64,000 nucleotides of DNA from Costus lasius (lineage: Eukaryota; Streptophyta; Magnoliopsida; Zingiberales; Costaceae), in NCBI GenBank assembly GCA_027563935.2, contig CM050454.1, positions 75,164,596 to 75,228,595 of the forward strand, read 5' to 3'. The notes beneath the pieces are model-generated. The model had not been told where the DNA came from, did no database searches, and saw only the letters and a list, made by a program, of their open reading frames with translations. This document shows positions 23,198-33,488 of this stretch, in pieces (position 1 is the first letter of the stretch; each line of letters starts with the position of its first letter). The position numbers were made by a program, and so were the translations under genes.

Positions 23198-24445
23198 CTG
23201 TGTTGTAGGACACTGGCTCTTTGAGAGAGTAAGGCCATGTCTCACTGGAAGGTATCCTTTCTTAAATTGCTCCAAGTTGAACCTCTCCAAGACCTTGTCA
23301 ATGTAGGTACTTTGACTAAGGGCTAGAAGCCTCTTGGATCTATCCCGGTAGATCCTCACGCCTAGGATATAGGTGGCCTCCCCTAAGTCTTTCATCTCGA
23401 AACACTTCCCCAACCATGTATTCACAGCTTGAAGACTAGGGATGTAGTTTCCGATGAGCAGTATGTCATCGACATACAAGACCAGAAAAGCCACCAAGCT
23501 CCCACTGAATTTTCTGTATACACAGGTGTCATATTCACTTTTGATAAAGCCATAATCTCTGACAGCTTCATCAAATCGAACATTCCAACTTCGAGATGCT
23601 TGCTTTAATCCATAAATGGATTTCTTTAGCCTGCAGACCTTATTGGCTTCTGCAGGATGGATGAAGCCATCAGGTTGTGTCATATTCACATCCTCAGTCA
23701 GTTTCCCGTTAAGGAACGCTGTCTTCACATCCATCTACCATATCTCATAGTCATGATATGCAGCTATTGCAAGCAGAATTCGAATGGATTTGATCATGGC
23801 AACTGGCGAGAAGGTTTCATCATAGTCCACCCTGTGGACTTGTTTGAATCCCTTAGCCACTAGTCTACTTTTATAGGTAACTATGTTGCCATCCATGTCT
23901 ATCTTCCTCCTGAAGACCCATTTACACCCTATGGGTTTTACCCCATCAGGCAGCTCAACCAAATCCCAGACTTGGTTAACCGACATGGAATCCATCTCGG
24001 ATCGCATGGCGTCAAGCCATCTCTCGGAGTCCGGTCCACTGACCGCCTCATCATAGGTTCTGGGTTCATCCTCAATGATGAAGATCCAATCGTGTTGGGT
24101 CGGCAGCGACCCGTACCTCTCAGGTTCCTGACGAATCCTCCCAGACCTACGCGGGACCTGTGTCTGAGCCTCTGGTTGGCTAGCAACCGGTGCATGTGGC
24201 TCAGATTCCATCTCTGTGTCTTGCGGTTGTGCTTGGACCTCGTCGAAGTCAAACTTCCTCCCACTAACTTCTTTCATGAGAAATTCTTTCTCTATAAAGA
24301 TAGCACCCCGAGCAACAAAATTTTTGTTCTCGGTAGGGATATAGAAGTAGTATCCTTTAGTTTCCTTAGGATACCCCACAAACACGCATTTATCAGATCT
24401 TGGTTCTAGCTTGCTAGAATCCTGACGTTTGACATAAGCCTCACA
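23198..24445 (-). pseudogene. pol: Copia B pol, integrase end to RT (part 2)
   Basis: This continues the B polyprotein after the solo LTR. Removing the LTR and one TCACA copy restores the frame (IKIWGC then EAYVK). It contains the integrase C-terminal FVGYPKETKGYYFY block, an acidic Pro/Gln linker with RRSGRIRQ, and RT motifs VTYKSRLVAKGFKQ, DVKTAFLNGK, YGLKQASRSWN and YVDDILLIGN. A TAG at 23735-23737 interrupts RT just before DVKTAF, where the sibling family has a CAG Gln codon. The gene stops at 23198 where the C-like LTR begins; RNase H is missing from the window. Confidence 0.9.
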
Positions 24446-26136
24446 TGTTGGGGTATGCCCTTAAGGCTAATGTTTGAGGCCTATGGGAATGTATCTGTAT
24501 CATGTAATAAACTGTTATGTTTATAAAGGCATGGTTATTATTCAGTTGTCTACATTGTCTGCTGCAATATATGTTCTTCTGAATAATGTCTCAAAGCTGT
24601 TCAGCTGGGCTGACATGCTATATGTCCTTAGTCGAGATATCTTGGTGAACATGAGACAGCCTTGATATGATTGAGACTAATATGTGTTCTAATCTTATAG
24701 GATGCTTCGAGCATGGAATAAGATGTAGACTCATGGGTACATTGGATGTACTGGACAGACCCTACTAGGTTATTCAATTGTTTGTCACAATGTGAATAAT
24801 CCTTGAGTGCAACAAGTGGCACATTTCCTTTGACTTGAGATCACTTGTGTTTTCTAAATGATGATTGTCATTGTTTTGAGGTAGTTCAATATCATTTGAA
24901 ACATAATGATTATAGACTATCTTGGATGGTGAGCTTGAGTCAGGTTAGGGCACTAGTGATAGACATAGGATTGCCGTCTCCTTGTTTAAGGAGTGTGATG
25001 TTCTAAAGGGGCCCCCTGGATGAGATGATTGAGAAAAGAGTATGGCCATACCCAGGTGACAGTGTTCATCTGTTCTAATCATGCTCGTCATATTGGAGTT
25101 ACAAGCTTGACACGCTTGTCCAATAAGAACATCCAGTGGCAAAGGACATATGTATGCCTAGTGAAGTTGATTCACACTTGTGCTGTTTTTGGGTGTAGTC
25201 TTGGAAGACTCTTTTCTTTGTATCGGGAGACAGTGATGTGTTGCTAGATACCCCTCACTGATCGTGATGACGTGAGTTATCGTTACCGACATTTAAAGGA
25301 AACCCTTAGGGTCGCACAATTTGATGATATGGCTTACTTAAGTCAGATCGTGTGGACTGAATTGTTTAGGTTCAGTTTTAAAGGGATTTAATCTCTGATT
25401 GTAAGTGAGATCTGGTCTGATCATGTTTGATTGATTAGGGCTTGAGATCGGTAAGCTTCGATCGAGAGAATGGATGCTAGATCGGTCAGATCAGGAGCAT
25501 TAAGAGATCAACGGTCAGATCAAAAGCCTTATGGTTTAATTATGATTTGGGCTAGTTGCTTGGCTTGATTGGTTCTTAAATTGAACCAAAATGAACCGGC
25601 TCACTAAATGAGCGCATGGTTCAAGGGGAGAGTAGTTGACGACATGTTCACTTGGTGTGAACGTTGGGGCGATGAGTGGTTACTATTTTTAGTAACCATG
25701 ATCTCCACTTGGAGAGCGCTCTCGTCCAAATAGAGTATGCTCTATTTTCGCCTCTACGATTTTTTTTCCCTCTCGCCCATATTCCTCTCGACACCTTGTG
25801 TGAGTGTGGCGACGCTTGAAGGATAGAGGAGGATTCGGCCAAGAGAGATCGAGATCTCATCATTCCCTTTCACTCGACAAGGACCTCTTGGAACCTTGCT
25901 AGCACAAGGAGCACCAAGGGAGATAGCGTCATCATCCTGTGTGTGACGATAAGGAGAAGATCTCATTTGATCTTTGCTTCCAAGGCGCCATCTTGAAATG
26001 GCCATGGTATGAATTCTTTTTCATATGCTAAAGTTGATCATAATACATGCTATGCGATCTTAGAAACCCTCTTCCGCTGTTTTAAATCCCTTACTTGCGC
26101 CTATTAGGGTTTCCTTCCCTCTTTAGGGGACCTTCA
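24446..26136 (+). mobile_element. Solo LTR of copia A (plus strand)
   Basis: 1,691 bp, TGTTGGGGTATG to GGGGACCTTCA, flanked by TCACA on both sides (24441-24445 and 26137-26141). Inserted in the integrase region of B. No internal sequence remains. Confidence 0.95.
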
Positions 26137-27794
26137 TCACATCCCCAGATCTTGATAAAACTGAGATTAGGGTGTCTCCCACTCCACACCTCATATGGTA
26201 TTTTGGAGACACTCTTAGATGGAACGTTATTCAGTATTAGAGAAGCTGTCTCTAGTGCATGCCCCCAAAATGAGGGAGGTAGAGTTGCATTACTCGTCAT
26301 AGATCGAACCATGTCCAACAAAGTTCGATTTCTCCTTTCAGATACACCATTCCATTGAGGTGTTCCAGGAGGAGTGAGTTGGGATATGATCCTAGACTCT
26401 CTCAGATAGTCAAAGAACTCACCACTCAGGTACTCTCCACTACGATCTGATCGAAGAGCTTTAATGGATCTTTCAAGCTGGTTCTCTACTTCATTCTTGA
26501 ACTCCTTGAATTTCTCAAAGGATTTAGATTTATGTCTCATCAAGTAGACATAACCATACCTACTGAAGTCATCAGTAAAGGTAATGAAGTAGTTGTACCC
26601 TCCTCTGGCTTGTTTATTGAAGGGCCCACACACATCAGTATGTATGAGATCCAATAAACCTCCTGCCCTCTCACCAACCTTGGTGAAGGGCGCCTTTGTC
26701 ATTTTCCCTAACAAACAAGGCTCACAAGTATCAAATTCCTCCAAGGAACTTGAATCTAACAATCCATTTACATGGAGTTGTTGGATGTGATTCTTGTTTA
26801 TATGGGCTAATCGATAGTGCCATAGGAAAGCACCAACTGAACCACTCAGTTTGGTCCTTTTATTACTTATGTTACAAATAGAACTTTCCATATCCAAGAT
26901 ATATAGACCATTGCACAAAATACTCTTTCCAAAGAACATATTTGCAAATGAAAAATAACAAGAGTTCTTATTTATTTCAAATTTAAATCCTTTCTTTGCT
27001 AAGCAAGGAATGGATACAATGTTCTTAGTAAGTGAAGGTACACAAAAGCAATTATCTAGTTCTAATTGAAGTCCAGAGGGCAGGGAGAGACTCAAAACGC
27101 CTACAGCAACGACAACAACCTGTGCCCCGTTTCCAACCCGTAGGTCAATCTCTCCAGGCCGCACCGATCTACTTTTCTTGAGCCCCTGCATATTTGTACA
27201 AATATGAGCCCCACATACGGTATCCAATACCCATGACATACAAGTAGAAAGATTGACTTCTGTAACATAAATACTTGAGTGTGAAGACGAAGCCTTGCCT
27301 CTCTTCTTCTCATTCTGAAGTCGCACTATGTCCTTCAACATGTGAGGTGGCCCTCCACATGAATAGCACTTATTGTTCCTAATCCATTCCATCTTTAATT
27401 TCAGTTCCTTGGTCAAGCCTTTCGGCTCAACGCACTGAATATCAACTTTAGGAGGATTGAGCCTAACCAATTCATTTAAGAGCTGTCTTAGATTGGTAAT
27501 AATCTCAGAGGCACTCTTCAATTCATATTGCCCTTGAAGCTTGGGCGACATGTTGGTTAGCATCAATTGTGCAACCTCCAAAGTGTCAGCCTGATGCTTA
27601 TCATAAGCATCCCTCTCAGCCACTGAGGCCGAGCTTGGAAGTGGTTTAGGAATGTGCTGCTCAAGGACATAGAGCTTTCTCTCGAGCTTGAGCACAATTC
27701 TCATGTTTATATACCAATCCATCAAGTTGGATCCAACCAACTTGTCCTTTTCAAGGATAGATCGCAGTGACCATCTGCCATTGTTCATTGCCAT
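26137..27794 (-). pseudogene. gag-pol: Copia B gag-pol, gag to integrase (part 1)
   Basis: The N-terminal about 550 codons of the B polyprotein, starting MAMNNGRWSLRSILEKDK. The gag is abnormally short. After SEIITNLRQLL (about residue 108) it jumps to a KLKMEWIRNNKCYSCGG zinc-knuckle remnant, so about 90-100 residues present in family A are missing without breaking the frame; the knuckle itself lacks the usual His/Cys end. Protease VLDTVCGAHIC follows, then integrase HYRLAH, CEPCLLGK, HTDVCGP, RSDRSGEY and the Glu of SERRNRTLL. The frame runs into the solo LTR at 26137; residues past IKIWGC are LTR-derived. Confidence 0.9.
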
Positions 27795-29385
27795 TGTTCT
27801 ACAACAATCAAGAAACAGCAGATTAGTACTACTTCAAATCATTTAAACTGGACTTGTTGTAAATGATTATGACTCTCACTATTTAATTTGAATTGATAAC
27901 CCACAAAGTCAATCGGGAAGTTTAAGACTTCCTAGTGAGATGGGATCCTTATTTCACATGAGGCTTCCCATCCCACGAGGGTGGGATGAGATGCACAAAG
28001 TAACCCATGTTTCCTAAGGTGGGCGCGCCGGCCGGTTGCTCCAAGCAACTCCCCTTGTTGAGACAGTCTGGGCATTTCATGTCCAGCGAGGGCTGGATAC
28101 AACATGAAACCCTAACCTCTCAATGATGCCTCTAGACTTTCACCATGTGCCCAGCATATGTGAACTTCTAGTCAAGTCCATTCCTAACTGTTATGCCCAG
28201 GGCCAACGAGTTTCCTTGCGAAGGCACGCCCAGGTTAAAACTGAACTGGGGAAACCATTGTCATTACACACTTTCTAAAGATAAGCGGGTGTGTCCCACG
28301 AGGGTGGGAAACAGTTCACAACTCCACTGATCGATAGCTTAGTGAGGGCTATGCGTTAGAAGGCTACTAGACTTGATATTTTATTATGAGGGTTTTTGAG
28401 GTCTCATCAATTTTATCTTATGTCTAGCAATACAGGCATGCAATCCTATAGTGATAACATGAAGATAAAACATTGCAAGCTTGCTTCAGCAGATAATGAA
28501 AGCAGTAAAGAATGATGTGATCATACTCTATTCAAAACATTGAACCAACCCATGCCATGAAGGAGGTTCAAATCTTGACCTAGAACTCAAGCCCAAAAAC
28601 TAGACCTAGCCTAGCCGACCTCTAGCTTGATCTCCAAGGTTGGCTCCAAGGTCCTCCTTTAAGCAAGATGCGCCATTATGCAAGCACAAGATGTATAGCT
28701 CACAAACCCAAAGGTTCGGCCAATGCATCTTGCGCCCCATGCTCCATCAAGTCAAGCAAGAGTGCTTGTTGTGTCACCATCCAAGACGTGTCACCAAGCA
28801 TGCTTGCGCCAAGGTACATGAAGGATGCCCCCCCCCCTTAATCTTCATCTTGAAATTTTACAAAAATAAAGAAAAAGATGGCACGCAGGCCGCACAAGAG
28901 AACATCACAGGCATGCAAAAAGGGGCTTGACTCATGATCACATTCATTATGCACAATCAAGGTATTTACTCATGCAATTCTACATGCTCATGAAAAACAT
29001 AAAATCTGAAATTTTACTTTTTCATAAAACTAGTCTCTTTTCCTCATCTTCTTCTCACAAATCTTTTGGTTAATTGCGATTTATTTTTCATGATGATTTC
29101 AGAGATCCTTTCAACTGGCAATTTTGTCAGATCAAGAGACCCGGCCAGTGCGAAGACACAATGCCCATCCTACTTGACAAAATTACGTGCGCCTTTGATC
29201 TTTAAATCAAGCAAGAAAAATAGTCCAAAAATCCAAAAGAGATTGAGAGGATGAAAGAAACAAGAAACCCTAATTTTTCCTACTTAGAAAAATCGTTTGC
29301 CATGCATCATACTATTGACGAAAATAGAGATATGGCATGTGAGCATGAAAGAAAAGCATAAAACATCATTCGAGTATTGCAAGTC
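27795..29385 (-). other. 5' leader of copia B
   Basis: About 1.6 kb non-coding leader. It carries three covarying hairpins (27971-27986, 28082-28097, 28294-28309), a block and hairpin shared with family A (27916-27948), a further hairpin GTTGCT/AGCAAC (28035-28049), and the acceptor-like CTACAAC at 27799-27805 just before gag. Open frames at 28640-28930 and 29066-29254 show no protein features. Confidence 0.7.
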
Positions 29386-29397
29386 CCTCTGATACCA
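29386..29397 (-). promoter_or_regulatory. Primer-binding site of copia B
   Basis: The minus strand reads TGGTATCAGAGG, one base from the LTR end at 29399. This fixes orientation and identifies the adjoining LTR as the 5' LTR. Confidence 0.85.
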
Positions 29398-29398
29398 C

Positions 29399-29950
29399 TG
29401 TTGGGAAACTCCGGGGACATTTTACAATTTTTCAGAGTTATAAGCATACATACATACATTGCACAGCGAAAGAATGTCCCCGAAACAAGTCGGTCCCCAA
29501 AATCCAGTGAAGATCGCAAGCAAGAGACTCGACACGATGAGTTAGGAAGTACCTTGAAGCAAGGAGAAGCCGATGTCGTGATAGGCGTCCAAGCGTGCGC
29601 CCTCTGCAGTTTCACACACACGGATGTCTCGAGTCCTCTTCTTCCACGCCCGGTGCTAGCCTCAGGAAGAAGATCGAAGCCTTAGGGAGATGCTCCACTT
29701 CACTTGCGCCACCAAGAGGAAAGGATGCACCAAGAGAAGATGAAGAGGAGAGGAAGCCACCAAGAGCTTTCTTCACTTGCGCCGAGAAGAAGAAAGGAAG
29801 AAGACTTGCGGCTTGATGGAAGGAAGGAAGAGGTTGCGCCACCTTTGTCCCTTGCTCTCGCCCCTCTTGATGTGTTCATGCCTCCAAGGAAGAATACTTG
29901 CAAGAGGGGGCAGCTAGGGTTACATATATAGGGCAAGAGGCGGTTAGTGC
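29399..29950 (-). repeat. 5' LTR of copia B, PBS-proximal part
   Basis: Plus-strand start TGTTGGGAAACTCC next to the PBS. Homologous to the reverse complement of 5301-5752 and 22553-22625. Interrupted at 29950 by the tandem A array. Confidence 0.88.
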
Positions 29951-31635
29951 TGTTGGGGTATGCCCTTAAGGCTAATGTTTGAGGCCTATGGGAATGTAAC
30001 AAGTATCATGTAATAAACTCTATGTGTTTATAAAGGCATGGTTGTTATTCAGTTAGCTACATTGTCTGCTGCAATATATGTTCTTCTGAATAATGTCTCA
30101 AAGCTGTTCAGCTGGGCTGACATGCTATTATGTCCTTAGTCGATATATCTTGGTAAACATGAGACAGCCTCGATATGGTTAAGACTAATATGTGTTCTAA
30201 TCTTATAGGATGCTTCGAGCATGGAATAAGATGTAGACTCATGGGTACATGGGATGTACTGGACAGACCCTACTAGGATGTTCAATTGTTTGTCACAATG
30301 TGAATATTCCTTGATTAAGACAAGTGGCACATTTCCTCTGACTTGAGATCACTTGTGTTTTCTAAATGATGATTGTCATTGTTTTGAGGTAGTTCAATAT
30401 CATTTGAAACATAATGATTATAGACTATCTTGGATGGTGAGCTTGAATCAGGTTAGAGCACTAGTGATAGACATAGGATTGCCGTCTCCTTGTTTAAGGA
30501 GTGTGATGTTCTAAAGGGGCCCCCTGGATGAGATGATTGAGAGAGTGTATGGCCATACCCAGGTGACAGTGCTCATCTGTTCTAATCATGCTCATCATAT
30601 TGGAGTTACGAGCTTGACAGGCTTGTCCAATAAGAACATCCAGTGGTAAAGGAAATATGTATGCTTTGTGAATTGATTCACACTTGTGCTGTTTTTGGGT
30701 GAAGTCTTGGAAGACTCTTTCCTTGATATCGGGAGACAGTGATGTGTTGCTAGATACCCCTCACTGGTTGTGATAATGTAAATTATCGTTACCGATGTTT
30801 TAAGGAAACCCTCAGGGTCGCACAATTGATGATATGGCTTACTTAAGTCAGATCGTGTGGACTGAATTGTTTCGGGTTCAGTTTAAAGGGATTTAATCTC
30901 TGATTGTGAGTGAGATCTGGTCTGATCATGTTTGATTGATTAGGGCTTGAGATCGGTAAGCTTCGATCGAGAGAAGAGATGCTAGATCGGTCAGATCAGG
31001 AGCATCATAGAGATCAACGGCTAGATCTGGAACCTTAGGGTTTTAATATGATCTAGGCCATGTCGTTTGGTTTATTTGGTAATTGAACCAAAATTAAATT
31101 AAACCAAAATGGTTCAAGCATTGGCGACAAGTTCACTTGGCGTGAACATGTTGGGCGGTTAGTGGTGCTATTTTTAGCAACCATGATCTCCACTTGGAGA
31201 CTCACGTTCGAAAGAGAGTGCTCTCTCTATTCTCGCCACTTGAACGCATTCCTCTTGGTTTTTTTTCGTGGGTGACGACGCCTTGGATTTGGAGGAGAAA
31301 TCGGCAAAGAAAAGATCTCTTCATCCCTTTCTCATTTTCGATCAAAGACTTCTTTGGATCTTGCTAGCACAAGGATCGCAAAGAGGAGTAGGCGACATCA
31401 ACTGTGTGCGTCACCTCTGGAGAAGATCTGCTTTGATCTTTGCTTCCTAGGCGCCATTCGAAATGGCTATGGTATGAGTTTTATCTCTTACATGCAATCG
31501 TTTCCATTTGGTTGATCATATCACATGAACCGATTCTTGAAACCCTAATCCGCTGCCCAAAAATTTTATGCGCCACTGCCTAGGGTTTTCGCTCCCCCTA
31601 GAAGGGGACCCCCCTTAGTTTAAGGGGTACTTTCA
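29951..31635 (+). repeat. LTR 1 of the tandem A array
   Basis: 1,685 bp, TGTTGGGG to GGTACTTTCA, followed by AAT and the PBS. Confidence 0.95.
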
Positions 31636-31638
31636 AAT

Positions 31639-31650
31639 TGGTATCAGAGC
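31639..31650 (+). promoter_or_regulatory. Primer-binding site, tandem copy 1
   Basis: TGGTATCAGAGC, initiator-Met tRNA type. Confidence 0.9.
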
Positions 31651-33488
31651 CTGATGTTTCATGCTTGTTTATGATTGCCATGATATGTCATATGATCCAT
31701 GTATGCGCATTATAATAGATCTATAGGTTACATGCGATTATCTAAGTTGGCGAAAATTCATGATTTGAATAGATGTTATTTTCTCCATTGCGCATGTTGT
31801 TGTTGGCGCATGTTTTTGTAAGTTTTTCTAAAACCTTGATCACATGCGCGTTTCACCTTAGATCTAATGCTCCTACATTAAACCCTTAGATGGGTTATTA
31901 GGGTTGAAGTCACCCCCTAGGTTAGATCCAAACATGTCTGATCAGACTATCTGACAGCCTGAATGGGTCGACCAGTTAGCACCTTGGCGCATGCCTGTGG
32001 TGGCTATAGGTCGACTGCAGACAGGTGTGTAGCGATGTCTGATTGAGACAACTGATGAACGCACCTGAGTTAGGCCCGGGGTCACGCCCGCTTGCCAGAC
32101 CTCAGTGTGGTCGTTCAGCCTTGGTGCATGCATGGTTGACCTTTTGGTCGACTCAAGTCAGTTAGGACTTGGTGCATGCTAGGGCAGTGGATCTGACTAG
32201 GTTGGATGAGTGGATCCCTAGTAATGGACCATTGTAAGGTTGTGGGGCAAATAAGGAAAAATTAAAAAAAAAAAAAATCGATCCCAAGGGGTTTTTTTAA
32301 AAATTTATTTTTCCTGACTGGATCACATGATGGTTGTTGCATCTGCTTGTTTATTTAGTCTTATGTGGGCTGCCCGTTTTTAATGTGTGCTGTGCTGGGG
32401 CCTGCGTGCCTGGATTATATGTTGTAAATTAATTTTCTTTATGTGATCTGCGTATCACAATTTTAATTAATTTATAATGTGAAAGTGACCTGCGTGTCAC
32501 TCTTGTCTAGATAGTTAAATTTGTAATTTAATTAGACAAGAGCACAATGCACACTTGGCAGAAGCGCATGCAGCAGTGGCTGGACCAGGTGGGAGGTCTA
32601 GGGTTCGACCCTAGGACCAGGCGCAAATTCCTGGTGGGCGCACCAGAGCTGCAGTTGGCGCTTGGGCCCAGGTTTGGGCCAGATGAGCAGCTAAAGACCC
32701 ATAAAGAGCAAGTGTAGACTTAAGTTAGGTTAAGGTCTCACTAGGGCTATGGGCTTTTACCACAAAAGACACATGCTTTCTTTTATTGCTTTATATTAGA
32801 ATTGCATGAGTAAATTTATCTTCTGCTATCACCATAGGAATTGCATGATAGGCAAGAAGATAAAAGACCGTTAAAATCCAACGATTAAATATCAAGCTCG
32901 TAAGCCTTCTGACGCGAAACCTCACTGTTCTGATTATCGTTGGAGCCGTGTTGTACCCACTCAGTGGGCACGTCCATCTATCTTCAGACGGTGCGGGATT
33001 ACACCTGTGTGTTACAGAGCAGGGATTTATCCCTTCTCGTTGCTCAGCATAGCACATGGTGGTCCAGGGAGTAGGTCGGGTCAGCTTGACCGTGTAGGCT
33101 ACATATGTGGCGCATATGGTAGCACATGGAGGCAGCCATCTGTGGGGTCAGAGATTGTGTTGTACCAACTCAGTTGGCACAGTCTGCTGGACTGCCCAGA
33201 TGAAGGGGAATCGCACGGGTTGGCGATCGGCAGGGACTGCCTACCAGAAACTAGTGCTTGTACTCTCTGTGCATCTTATCTCGCCTGAGCGGGACGCGGA
33301 GACCAAGTATGAAATCTGGATCCCATCTCACTAAAAGAGTTCTACTCTTTCGGGCTGTTTTGCTGGATTTTTCACGCCTGATAAAATAGTGAGAAAGAGA
33401 ATCTTTCTTAAGTCCTGATTGATTCTTATACATTGATACTGACCTTGCTGTTCTTGCATTGTTGTAGATACCTGCAGCAACGAACACC
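31651..33488 (+). other. 5' leader, tandem copy 1
   Basis: 1.84 kb without coding sequence. Holds hairpins at 32956-32968 and 33165-33177, the B-box-like GGTTCGACCCT at 32602-32612, the shared block and hairpin at 33318-33350, and the acceptor-like GTTGTAG at 33461-33467. Confidence 0.75.

Noticed and set aside
32540..32660. A tRNA gene
   Set aside because: There is a B-box and T-arm-like stem, but no complete cloverleaf or acceptor stem was found by reading; reported only as a tRNA-like module.
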